64,000 bases of DNA from Actinomadura flavalba DSM 45200 (GTDB lineage Bacteria > Actinomycetota > Actinomycetes > Streptosporangiales > Streptosporangiaceae), in NCBI RefSeq assembly GCF_000374305.1, contig NZ_KB894094.1, positions 124,001-188,000 on the forward strand. Reading direction: 5' to 3'. The translations under genes were made by a program, and so were the position numbers. Below the pieces are notes generated by a model. That model saw nothing but the letters and a program-made list of their open reading frames with translations. It was not told the DNA's origin and did no database searches. The number at the start of each line of letters is the position of its first letter. The first letter of the stretch is position 1. This document shows, piece after piece, positions 34,620 through 42,066 of the stretch.

Positions 34620-34692
34620 TCCCGCGTAGCTCAATCGGCAGAGCAGCCGGCTGTTAACCGGCAGGTTAGTGGTTCGAGTCCACTCGCGGGAG
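34620..34692 (+). tRNA. tRNA-Asn (GTT)
   Basis: A 73-nt cloverleaf without encoded CCA: acceptor TCCCGCG/CGCGGGA with discriminator G, D arm AGCTCAATCGGCAGAGCA, anticodon stem CCGGC around TGTTAA with anticodon GTT at 34643-34645, T arm GTGGTTCGAGTCCAC. Followed by a hairpin terminator. No integrase or repeated tRNA 3' end was found nearby. Confidence 0.95.
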
Positions 34693-34700
34693 CCGCAAGG

Positions 34701-34731
34701 AAGGCCCGTCCCTCGTGCAGGGGCGGGCCTT
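34701..34731. terminator. Hairpin terminator of tRNA-Asn
   Basis: Arms AAGGCCCGTCCCT and AGGGGCGGGCCTT (one G-T pair), 5-base loop, 8 bp after the tRNA and just before the 3' end of the convergent DUF574 gene; likely bidirectional. Confidence 0.75.
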
Positions 34732-34745
34732 CGTCGTGCCGGGGG

Positions 34746-35573
34746 TCACGCCGGTTTGACGGCGATGCCCGCGAGGGGGCGGATCTGGGGTGCCGGGCCG
34801 ACCTGCTCGGTCTCCGGGCGCCACTCGGGCGACGGGACCAGGCCCGGGTCGAGGAGGTCCAGGTCGCCGAAGAAGCCGAGGATCTGCGCGCGGTCGCGGA
34901 GCCTGTACGGGACGGAACCGCCCTCGTCGTAGTCGTCCTGCGCCTGGACGAACTCGGGCGAGACGACGTCGTAGCCGTCGCAGATGACCAGGTGGCTGCC
35001 CGGCGCCAGGCCGTCCACGAGCGCGCGCACCAGGGTGCGGACCTCGTCGTCGTCGGTGATGTGGCCGAGGACGCCCATGAAGGTGAGGCCGACCGGCCGG
35101 TCGAGGTCGAGGGTGCGCGCCGCGGCCTCCAGGATGACGTCCGGCCGCCGCAGGTCCGCGTCGACGAAGTCGGTCGTGCCCTGCGGAGTGCTGGTGAGCA
35201 GCGCGTGCGCGTGTGTCAGCACCAGCGGGTCGTTGTCGACGTAGACGATCTTGGCGTCGGGCGCGATGCGCTGCGCGACCTCGTGCGTGTTGTCGACCGT
35301 GGGCAGGCCCGTGCCGAGGTCGAGGAACTGGCGGAGTCCCGCGTCCGCCGCCATGTAGCGGACGGACCGTTTCAGGAACTCGCGCGTCAGCCGGGCGATG
35401 TCGAGGATGCCGGGGAATGTGCGGACGTACTGGTCACCGGCGGCCTGGTCGACGGGAAAGTTGTCCTTGCCGCCGAGCCAGTAGTTCCAGATCCGGGCCG
35501 AATGCGGAACCGACGTGTCGATCTCGGTCAGTTCCCTTTCGGCTCGCTGCCAGGCGTATCCGTCGTCGGACAC
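34746..35573 (-). CDS. DUF574 (SAV2177-family) SAM-dependent methyltransferase
   Basis: A 275-residue protein of the actinomycete-specific DUF574 methyltransferase family: IDTSVPHSARIWNYWLGGKDNF is the diagnostic N-terminus, QFLDLGTGLPTVDNTHEVAQ the SAM motif, VYVDNDPLVLTHAHALL motif II, FMGVLGHITDDDE the post-motif. The GTG at 35573 is chosen for AAGGAG 5 bases upstream. Members are highly duplicated in Streptomyces and relatives and often sit beside DUF5753/DUF397 regulators, as here. Methyl acceptor unknown. Confidence 0.9.
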   Translation of the reverse strand: MSDDGYAWQRAERELTEIDTSVPHSARIWNYWLGGKDNFPVDQAAGDQYVRTFPGILDIARLTREFLKRSVRYMAADAGLRQFLDLGTGLPTVDNTHEVAQRIAPDAKIVYVDNDPLVLTHAHALLTSTPQGTTDFVDADLRRPDVILEAAARTLDLDRPVGLTFMGVLGHITDDDEVRTLVRALVDGLAPGSHLVICDGYDVVSPEFVQAQDDYDEGGSVPYRLRDRAQILGFFGDLDLLDPGLVPSPEWRPETEQVGPAPQIRPLAGIAVKPA

Positions 35574-35664
35574 ATGATCTCCTTCGCGTGCCGGGGGGAA
35601 TGCACGCTCTCCATCTTCGGCCGCCATTCGGGGACGGGCAACCCCCGGCGGCGGCAGATGTCGC

Positions 35665-36672
35665 TCACATGCCGCCGATCAACCGCCGGATGATGGCGCG
35701 CGATTCCCGGGGCCGGTACGCGGCGATCGCCAGATCGCCGAACTGCTTGAGGTAGGTCGCGCGCAGCTTGGGGTCGTCGGGATACAGCGCGCCGCCCGCC
35801 TCCTCCAGGTAGACGGTGTCCGGAAGGCTCTGGTGGCGGAACCGGAGCACGGTGATCGGCCCGCTCGCCAGGCGCGCCGCGCGGCACTGCGCGGGGACGA
35901 TCTGGATCGGCATCCGCGCCGCGACGTCGAAGAGATGCCGTAGCTGCCGTTTCATGACGGCCGAATCCGCCACCGGGTTCCACAGCGCCAGTTCGTTGAT
36001 GAGCGCCCAGACGCGGCGGTCCTCGTGCGGCAGGAGCTGCTGCCGCAGCACGCAGAGTTCCACGCGCCGCGCGATCTCCGCCCGGGTGGCCCCGGGATTG
36101 CGGAGACGCGCCACAGCGGCGGCGTAGTCGGGGGTCTGGAGCAGGTCCGGGAAGTACAGGTCGGCGTAGCAGCGGACGTCGCCGCACAGCGGCTCCATGT
36201 TGAGATACCGCGAGAAACGGGGCGCGACCAGGTCGGCGTATCCGGCCCACCAGGTCGAGGACGGATCGGCCACCGCCGGGTCGTGCGGGGAGGGCTCCCG
36301 CCGCGTCCCGGCGCCGTCCGGCCGCTCCCCCAGCCGGCGGAGCTTCGCCTCGGTGGCCTCGTACGCCGCCTCCCATTCGGCGAGGGTGCCGATCCGGGCG
36401 GGATCGACCCTGTTCTGCGCGGCCGCCGCGTTCAGGAAAGCCCAGAGGTTCGTCACCCAGGTCCAGCTCGGCAGCCGGTGCCGGCTCCCGCGCACGTGGT
36501 CGTGCAGCGTCGACTTCCGGATGGCCTGGAGCGGCACGCCGTGCGCCCCGGCCTTTCCCTGGAGTTCGACGGAAAGCCGTTCGGCCGTCGCGAAGTTGAC
36601 CTTCGCGCGGGCGATCGCGTTCTCCAGATACTCACGGAATTCAGCGAGGATCGCGGCGCGCTCTTCGTCCAT
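35665..36672 (-). CDS. XRE-like regulator with DUF5753 (Scr1-type) domain
   Basis: A 335-residue protein. The C-terminal ~190 residues are DUF5753: WAGYADLVAPRFSRYLNMEPLCGDVRCYADLYFPDLLQTPDYA, RRVELCVLRQQLL, INELALWNPVADSAVMKRQLRHL, and the end VYLEEAGGALYPDDPKLRATYLKQFGDLAIAA. The N-terminal ~120 residues are an atypical HTH region (AERLSVELQGKAGAHGVPLQAIRKSTLHDHVRG), looser than standard XRE. Such proteins pair with DUF397 or DUF574 genes in WhiJ-like or Scr1-type modules affecting development and antibiotic production. Followed 91 bp later by the DUF574 gene; no DUF397 gene is present. Confidence 0.82.
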   Translation of the reverse strand: MDEERAAILAEFREYLENAIARAKVNFATAERLSVELQGKAGAHGVPLQAIRKSTLHDHVRGSRHRLPSWTWVTNLWAFLNAAAAQNRVDPARIGTLAEWEAAYEATEAKLRRLGERPDGAGTRREPSPHDPAVADPSSTWWAGYADLVAPRFSRYLNMEPLCGDVRCYADLYFPDLLQTPDYAAAVARLRNPGATRAEIARRVELCVLRQQLLPHEDRRVWALINELALWNPVADSAVMKRQLRHLFDVAARMPIQIVPAQCRAARLASGPITVLRFRHQSLPDTVYLEEAGGALYPDDPKLRATYLKQFGDLAIAAYRPRESRAIIRRLIGGM

Positions 36673-36712
36673 GCGGCACCTCTGCTCGGACCGGTGGGAA
36701 CGGGGAGGCGCA

Positions 36713-36742
36713 ATAGTAGCGGAACAGGAGAGCCCTGGCGAA
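36713..36742 (-). promoter_or_regulatory. Possible promoter of the DUF5753 gene
   Basis: Reading leftward, TACTAT (36718-36713) as -10 with TTCGCC (36742-36737) as -35 at an 18-base spacing, 41 bp before the ATG. The -10 is good, the -35 weak. Confidence 0.35.
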
Positions 36743-36916
36743 CTGTAACATTTGACACATTCCTGGGGGCGGGCAAGCGGCCTAAAGAGGGCGACATCGC
36801 GCGCGTCGAAGATCAACTTTCCGGATTCGTCCGAATGTCCAGGAAGTGACTCCACGGTCCTCCGCCGGGCCCCACGATTCGTTCTGTCGTCATCGTCCGC
36901 CCAGGGAGGAAATCCC

Positions 36917-37699
36917 GTGCTGCCCACACTGCCGGAGTTCGACGCCGACGAGGCGTACTGGCGTGAGGTGGCCCGGCTGCTGTTCGGCGCCTGGGCCGCC
37001 CGCACCGGGCGGACGCTGCCGCACGTACCGGTGTCGCACCTTGAGCGCGGGCAGCTCGAGCGGTTCTGGTGCGACGACAGGCTCGAAGAACACCACGAAG
37101 TGAGGAACGAGAGAATGCACACCTCCCTGGCCGCCGTCGACATCATCGGCTTCGGCGCCCAGCCCCGCGACGCCGACCTGCGCCGCCGGCTGCGCGCCAC
37201 GATGTACGGGCTGCTCCGCGACGCCCTGAACATCACGGGCCTGCCGCTCGACCGCTGCTACCGCGAGGACCGCGGCGACGGCGCGCTCATCGTGTTCCCG
37301 GCGGGCACCGACCCGGTGTTCCTGCTGGACCCGCTCGCCCACCACCTGGCCGCCGTCGTGCGGCGTGAGAACCGGTACGCGGGCCAGCACTCCCGGCTGC
37401 GCCTGCGGCTGGCCGTGCACCACGGCCACGTCGTGCACGACGAGCACGGCGTCACCGGCGACACGTCGCTGGAACTGTTCCGGCTGCTGGACGCGCGTTC
37501 GTTCAAGGCCGTGTTCGAGGGACGGCCCGACGCCGAGGTGGGACTGATCGTCCCGGACCGGCTGTTCGTCGAGACGACCGGCCGGGGCGGCCTGATCACC
37601 CCGGAGGCGTACCAGGAGATCCGCGTCATCTCCAAGGGGACGCGGATCAAGGCCCGCGTCTGGCTGCCCCCGGCGCACGGGCACGGGAAGGCCGCCTGA
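36917..37699 (+). CDS. Nucleotide-cyclase-homology domain protein, divergent
   Basis: A 260-residue protein. Residues ~67-235 align with the class III adenylyl/guanylyl cyclase fold: SLAAVDIIGFG supplies a possible metal-ligand Asp75 and REDRGDGALIVFP Asp121, and RLRLAVHHGHVVHDEHGVTGDTSLELFRLLD matches the later core strands. The base-selecting and transition-state residues of active cyclases are not evident, so activity is doubtful. The N-terminal 66 residues include VSHLERGQLERFWCDDR, a segment found in several actinomycete fusion proteins. GTG at 36917 has GGAGG 8 bases upstream; an internal ATG at 37115 would give the cyclase domain alone. Divergent from the DUF5753 gene. Confidence 0.68.
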   Translation: MLPTLPEFDADEAYWREVARLLFGAWAARTGRTLPHVPVSHLERGQLERFWCDDRLEEHHEVRNERMHTSLAAVDIIGFGAQPRDADLRRRLRATMYGLLRDALNITGLPLDRCYREDRGDGALIVFPAGTDPVFLLDPLAHHLAAVVRRENRYAGQHSRLRLRLAVHHGHVVHDEHGVTGDTSLELFRLLDARSFKAVFEGRPDAEVGLIVPDRLFVETTGRGGLITPEAYQEIRVISKGTRIKARVWLPPAHGHGKAA

Positions 37700-37842
37700 C
37701 GGCGGCGCGGACGACGGCACCGGGCGCGGTGGGCCGCCCGGTGCCCGGACACGGGCCGAACGCGTCGGTGTCGCGAGGGTTGAGATCGGTGGCGGGGGTA
37801 GGGAGGTTGCCGATCCCATCCGTATCGACCCCGGGAGTAGAG

Positions 37843-38163
37843 ATGAAGCTTCGGGCCGGATTCTTCGTTGGTGCCGCAGTCGGCTACGTCCTCGGGACGA
37901 AGGCCGGGCGTGAGCGGTACGAGCAGATCAAGCAGGCGGGCCAGCGGTTCTCGGAGAACCCCGCGGTGAAGGAGAAGGCCGAGGTGCTCAAGGCACGCGG
38001 CACGGACCTCGCCGGGACCGCCAAGGTGAAGGCCGAGGGGCTGGCCGACACGGCGAAGGAGAAGCTGCCCGAGAAGGTGCCGGGCAGCGCCAAGAAGGAC
38101 GGCCTGGCGGCCGACCCGAACTCCGTCGCCTCCACGCCGCCGGTGCCGCCCGCCGCGCGCTGA
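37843..38163 (+). CDS. YtxH-like small membrane-associated protein
   Basis: A 106-residue protein beginning MKLRAGFFVGAAVGYVLGTKAGRERYEQI, the YtxH/gas-vesicle-like signature with one glycine-rich helix, followed by a Lys/Glu/Ala-rich amphipathic helical region (AEVLKARGTDLAGTAKVKAEGLADTAKEKL) and a Pro/Ala tail. Family members are single-span or peripheral membrane proteins of unknown function often induced by stress. The ATG at 37843 follows GGGAGTAG. A strong hairpin follows. Confidence 0.85.
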   Translation: MKLRAGFFVGAAVGYVLGTKAGRERYEQIKQAGQRFSENPAVKEKAEVLKARGTDLAGTAKVKAEGLADTAKEKLPEKVPGSAKKDGLAADPNSVASTPPVPPAAR

Positions 38164-38177
38164 CGCGACCGCTTTTC

Positions 38178-38205
38178 CGAACGGCCCGCCACGGCGGGCC
38201 GTTCG
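38178..38205. terminator. Bidirectional hairpin terminator
   Basis: Arms CGAACGGCCCGCC and GGCGGGCCGTTCG separated by two bases, between the convergent ends at 38163 and 38212. Confidence 0.82.
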
Positions 38206-38211
38206 TGCGTT

Positions 38212-38700
38212 CTACAGGCCCGTCTGCTCGCGCAGCCCGGCCAGGATCTGCTCGGCCTCGGCGCGCAGCGCCGGGTCGGACGGGTCGGTGCCCGCCTCGA
38301 AGACGAGCGTCCAGCGGACGGTCCCGCCCGCCGGGGCGCGGCGCGCGGCGATCCGCACGGCGCCGCCGCCGCGCAGCGGGGCCGTCTGGGACAGCACGAT
38401 GGTGGACGTCACCCGCTCCTGGACGGTCTCGGGCAGCGACCGGGGGTCGGTGAGCCCGACCTGGTGCTCGGGCCCGCCGGACGACTCGCGGACGTGCAGC
38501 CGCCCGTCCCGCCAGGCGGCGTGGTCGACGCGCTCCCAGGGGATGCGGGTGAGGCCGCCGCCGGGCGTCGGCATGTGCAGGGCGAGGGACGTGGCGACGA
38601 CGTACGAGCCGCCGCGCGTCGGGGCGTGGGCCAGCGGCCGCTCGCCCTTCTCCAGGACGAGGTCGCGGCGGGCGGCCGACGGCAGCCGGGTGAGGCGCAT
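38212..38700 (-). CDS. PH-like-fold hypothetical protein
   Basis: A 162-residue cytoplasmic protein started at the ATG 38700 (MRLTRLPS). RRDLVLEKGERPLAHAPTRGGSYVVATSLALHM followed by RIPWERVDHAAWRDGRLHVRES has the beta-strand rhythm of small bacterial PH-like proteins. The C-terminal half (VQERVTSTIVLSQTAPL, VRIAARRAPAGGTVRWTLVFEAGTDP) is typical of a conserved actinobacterial family of unknown function. It ends with a helix (AEQILAGLREQTGL). No partner is suggested by context. Confidence 0.72.
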   Translation of the reverse strand: MRLTRLPSAARRDLVLEKGERPLAHAPTRGGSYVVATSLALHMPTPGGGLTRIPWERVDHAAWRDGRLHVRESSGGPEHQVGLTDPRSLPETVQERVTSTIVLSQTAPLRGGGAVRIAARRAPAGGTVRWTLVFEAGTDPSDPALRAEAEQILAGLREQTGL

Positions 38701-38718
38701 ACAGGCCACCGTAGGCGA

Positions 38719-40035
38719 TCAGGCGGCGCGGAACGCCCGCCGGGAGGCCAGCAGGTCCAGGACGAGGGCCGCCGACGCGGCGTAGTCGTGGCTGCCCCGG
38801 CCCGTCCCGTCGAAGGGGTCGAAGAACTCGCGGAAGCCCGACTGGCGGACGAGGCGGAGCGTCGAGCCGTACAGCAGGTCGGCGATGACGGCGAGGCCGT
38901 GCGCGCGGGCTCCCGTCCACAGCAGCCAGTTCAGGTTGACCCAGGCGGGGCCGCGCCAGTAGGCGGTGCGGTCGAACGCGGGGGCCTGGATGTCGCAGGT
39001 CGGGACGGGGTATCCGGCGGCGCCCGCGAATCGCGACGACAGCAGCAGGTCGCCCAGGCAGCGCAGGACGGGGGCGGGCAGGTCGGGGGCGAGCAGCGGC
39101 GCGAACGCGCCGATCGTCACGACGGGCAGGTGCCGCCCGCCGCGCAGGTCGTGGGCGCGGAAGCAGCCGGTGCCGGCGTCCCAGAGCCGGTCCAGCAGGG
39201 CGTCGTGGACGCGGGCGGCGCGTTCGCGGTGCGGGACGGGGTCGGCGCCGACGATCCGCGCGATCTCGGCGAGGGCGTGCGCGGACGCCAGGTAGGCGGA
39301 GTTGACGAGCGGGTCCTGGACGGCGAAGGGGTGGTCGTCGCGCAGGTGGCCGGGCGCGTATCCGGCGTCCCGGTGGAGGCGGGCGAGCCAGTGGTACCGG
39401 TCGTAGTCCTCGCCGGTGGGCGGGGTGCGGGGCGGGCGGCGCGCCGCGTAGGCGGCGCGCGGCGGTTCCAGTGCGCCGAGCGGACGGTCCCACACCGGGC
39501 TGTTGTCCTGCCCGGACTCCCACGGGTGGCAGATCGCGACGAGCCCGCTGCCGTCCAGGTCGCGGTCGCGGGCCAGGTAGTCGTGCTGCGCGGCCAGCGC
39601 CGGGTACAGGTGCGCGAGGAACGCGCGGGTGCGGTCGGTGTCGCGGGCGGCGGTGTGCAGGCGCAGCGCGGCGACGGCGTGCAGCGGCGGCGGCGTCAGC
39701 CCGGACGTGGCGACGCGCGGCGCGCGCGGCTGCCGGTCGCTGCGCCACAGGGCGGGGCCGGGGAAGTAGGCGTGGCGCGGGTGGACGGCGTCGAAGACCA
39801 GGTGCGGGAGCATCCCGTCCGCCCACTGGCCCGCGAACAGCGACGTCAGCTCGCGTTCGGCGCGGCCGGGCCGGTGCCGGGCCAGGCCGACGCTGGTGAA
39901 GACGGCGTCCCAGCCCCACTGGTGCGGGTACAGGCCGGGTGACGGCGCGGTCGCCGTTCCCGTCCAGCCCGCGTCGAGCACGCGTGCCGCGGCCTGCCAG
40001 AGCGCCGTCTCGTCGCCGGTCAGCCGGGCGTTCAA
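38719..40035 (-). CDS. Glycoside hydrolase, (alpha/alpha)6 barrel (GH63/MGH1-like)
   Basis: About 438 residues from the likely TTG at 40035 (GGGGATGCA upstream); longer in-frame starts exist up to 40209, so the N-terminus is uncertain. Motifs fit the GH63/mannosylglycerate-hydrolase-like barrel: SPGLYPHQWGWDAVFTSVGLAR, GMLPHLVF, YLARDRDLDGSGLVAICHPWESGQDNSPVWD (the Trp-Glu-Ser-Gly catalytic loop), YWRGPAWVNLNWLL and GSHDYAASAALVLDLL. Probably intracellular, as no signal peptide is seen; it may act on an alpha-glucosyl or mannosyl solute. It lies 112 bp downstream of the Ter operon on the same strand but need not belong to it. Confidence 0.82.
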   Translation of the reverse strand: MNARLTGDETALWQAAARVLDAGWTGTATAPSPGLYPHQWGWDAVFTSVGLARHRPGRAERELTSLFAGQWADGMLPHLVFDAVHPRHAYFPGPALWRSDRQPRAPRVATSGLTPPPLHAVAALRLHTAARDTDRTRAFLAHLYPALAAQHDYLARDRDLDGSGLVAICHPWESGQDNSPVWDRPLGALEPPRAAYAARRPPRTPPTGEDYDRYHWLARLHRDAGYAPGHLRDDHPFAVQDPLVNSAYLASAHALAEIARIVGADPVPHRERAARVHDALLDRLWDAGTGCFRAHDLRGGRHLPVVTIGAFAPLLAPDLPAPVLRCLGDLLLSSRFAGAAGYPVPTCDIQAPAFDRTAYWRGPAWVNLNWLLWTGARAHGLAVIADLLYGSTLRLVRQSGFREFFDPFDGTGRGSHDYAASAALVLDLLASRRAFRAA

Positions 40036-40147
40036 TGCATCCCCGATCGCGTTCTCCGTCCTTGACGCGATTGTCGCTGCATCGGGCGGCTTGGGCGAGC
40101 CCTGGCGGCTCGTCTGTTTCCTCCCACGGCGCGGGCGCGGGCGGTAA

Positions 40148-40948
40148 CTACTCCACGGCGCCCGCGCGCCTGCGGAACCAGCGCGTGATCTCGATGCCCG
40201 CGTGCACACCGGACGCCGCCGTGACGTCCGCCCCGGCGAACCCGGTGTCGTGGAGTTCGCCGTGCGCGGGCCGGACGGCGTGGTCGGCGGCCTCCAGCAG
40301 GTCGCGGTCGAGCAGCGAGTCCCCGGCGGCCAGCAGGGTCGTCGCGCCGGTGCGGGCGGCGACCTCGCGGGCGGCGGCGGCCTTGGTCAGCCCGGCGGGC
40401 AGGCAGTAGACCTTGCGGCCCTGCAACGACGTGCGCCAGTTGCGCTCCGCGCACCAGCCGGTGAGGTCGGCCAGCCAGCCGTCGGGCAGCGCGGCGCGGT
40501 CGACGACGGCGTAGGCGAACAGGTCGGCGGCGGTGCGGCGGGACAGCACGAAGTCGCCGGCGGCCGCCATCCGCTCGGCGATCTCGGCGAGCGGCGCGGC
40601 GCCCTCGGCGGCGGCGCTCCGGACGGCCGCCGACCAGCCGGGGTCGTCCGCGCCGTCCACGAGCAGGTGCCCGCCGTTGGCGCAGATGGCGTAGCGCGGC
40701 GGGCGGCGCAGCAGGTGGACGCGGGCGTACTGCTCGGGCGTCCGCGTCGTGACGGGCACGAACACGGTCTCGTCCGCCAGCGCCTCCAGTTCGGCGGCGG
40801 CGTCCTCCAGCACGTACGACAGCGGGGCGTTCCGGTACGTCTCGACGCAGAGCAGGCGGGGCGCGGCGGCGTCCGGGCCGGTCAGCCCGAGCGCGTTCGC
40901 CGAGTAGATCAGCGTCCGGTCGAGGTCGGAGCAGACGAGGACGGTCAC
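40148..40948 (-). CDS. HAD-superfamily phosphatase of the Ter biosynthetic module
   Basis: A 266-residue HAD hydrolase: VLVCSDLDRTLIYSANAL has the Asp-x-Asp-x-Thr nucleophile motif (Asp8, Asp10), TTRTPEQYARV motif II region, and LLAAGDSLLDRDLLEAAD motif IV. It is last in a four-gene operon joined by GTGA overlaps. In the Ter-associated module described by comparative genomics this HAD enzyme is predicted to dephosphorylate a nucleoside-like product made by the phosphoribosyltransferases. GTG at 40948 overlaps the preceding stop. Confidence 0.85.
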   Translation of the reverse strand: MTVLVCSDLDRTLIYSANALGLTGPDAAAPRLLCVETYRNAPLSYVLEDAAAELEALADETVFVPVTTRTPEQYARVHLLRRPPRYAICANGGHLLVDGADDPGWSAAVRSAAAEGAAPLAEIAERMAAAGDFVLSRRTAADLFAYAVVDRAALPDGWLADLTGWCAERNWRTSLQGRKVYCLPAGLTKAAAAREVAARTGATTLLAAGDSLLDRDLLEAADHAVRPAHGELHDTGFAGADVTAASGVHAGIEITRWFRRRAGAVE

Positions 40949-42066
40949 TGGACGGCACCCCCGCTAAAACGCGGGTGGATCAGGCCCGCGCACGAGTACG
41001 GCAGGGCGTCCGGCGCCACCTCGACCACCGGGACGTCGCGTTCCTTGGCCAGCAGGCGGATGTGGGCCAGGTCGTCGCCCGCGTCCGCGCGGGCCAGCAC
41101 CTTCCACGGGACGCGGCGCAGCAGCACCCGGGTCGTCTCCCCCACGCCCGGTTTGATGAGGTTCAGGTCGTCCACGCCGTGCTCGGCGCCGACGCGGCGG
41201 ACGGCCTCCCAGCCCGACCAGGTCGGGGCGCGGTCGGCGGCGCGCAGCGCCGGGAGGTCCCGGCGCACCGCGTCCGCGACGTCCGCGAAGCGGGACGACA
41301 CCGCGTCCAGGAACACGTTCGAGACGTCGCCGGGGGCGAGGTCGGCGTAGAACTTCGCGCCGTGGAAGTCGCCCGGCCCGATCAGGTCGCGGTTGAGGAC
41401 GGTCCGGCTCACCAGCCCCGACACCGTCGAGTTCAGGCACGCCGACGGGATCAGGAAGTCGTCGCGGGTGCCGTGCAGCGCGGTGCAGTGGCCGGGGTCG
41501 GCGAGGACGGCCAGATCGGACGGGAACGGGGTGCCGCGCAGCGCGTCGGTGAGTTCGCGGGCGATGGCGCCCTTGCCGGTCCAGCCGTCGACGAACACGA
41601 CCGACGCGGGGTCGTGGCGGGCCGCCAGGTACGCCAGCGCGACCGTGTCGATGCCGCGCGCCCGCACGATGCTCACCGCGTAGTGCGGCAGTTCCAGGCC
41701 GTGCGCGAAGCGCGCCCAGCGCCGGGCCAGCACGCCGACGGGCGTCCCGGCGCGGGCCAGCGACACCAGCACCGCGTCCGCGCCGCGCTCGGCGAGGACG
41801 AGTTCGGTCATCAGCCCGGCCGCGTGCGCGAGCCGGGCCGCCGACGCGTCCAGCGCCTCGTGGAACAGCCGCCGGTAGGCGGGTCCGGGCTGGTACTCGA
41901 TGGGCAGCGACTCGGCGTAGTGGGCGCGGCCCGTCTGGATCGCGGCCTCGCGCTCGGCGACGGGCGCCTCCAGCCGCGCGCCGGACAGGTCGGTGAGCAG
42001 CCAGGCCACCTCGTCGGCGGCGTAGCTGCCGAACGCCGGGCCGCGCAGCGCCTCGGGGATCGTCAC
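40945..42066 (-). CDS. Phosphoribosyltransferase-like (StiP family) protein with PELOTA RNA-binding domain
   Basis: A 373-residue protein of the StiP/PRTase_1 family. VVFVDGWTGKGAIARELTDAL is the PRPP-binding loop, LIPSACLNSTVSGLVSRTVLN the conserved Cys-Leu-Asn-Ser-Thr segment that led to its annotation as a cysteine protease, and LVSLARAGTPVGVLARRW an N-terminal helix region. Residues ~295-373 (LNLIKPGVGETTRVLLRRVPWKVL, LAKERDVPVVEV) form a PELOTA/L7Ae-like domain. Predicted to make a nucleoside-like metabolite with the next PRTase. GTG at 42066 has GGGAGG upstream and overlaps the previous stop. Confidence 0.85.
   Translation of the reverse strand: MTIPEALRGPAFGSYAADEVAWLLTDLSGARLEAPVAEREAAIQTGRAHYAESLPIEYQPGPAYRRLFHEALDASAARLAHAAGLMTELVLAERGADAVLVSLARAGTPVGVLARRWARFAHGLELPHYAVSIVRARGIDTVALAYLAARHDPASVVFVDGWTGKGAIARELTDALRGTPFPSDLAVLADPGHCTALHGTRDDFLIPSACLNSTVSGLVSRTVLNRDLIGPGDFHGAKFYADLAPGDVSNVFLDAVSSRFADVADAVRRDLPALRAADRAPTWSGWEAVRRVGAEHGVDDLNLIKPGVGETTRVLLRRVPWKVLARADAGDDLAHIRLLAKERDVPVVEVAPDALPYSCAGLIHPRFSGGAVQ

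Noticed and set aside
33426..34692. Integrated island at tRNA-Asn
   Set aside because: No integrase, no duplicated tRNA 3' end and no second boundary found; the nuclease gene may still be acquired, but not by an obvious element.
40948..42066. Cysteine protease function for the StiP-family protein
   Set aside because: The PRPP-binding loop and operon context fit a phosphoribosyltransferase; the protease label is historical.
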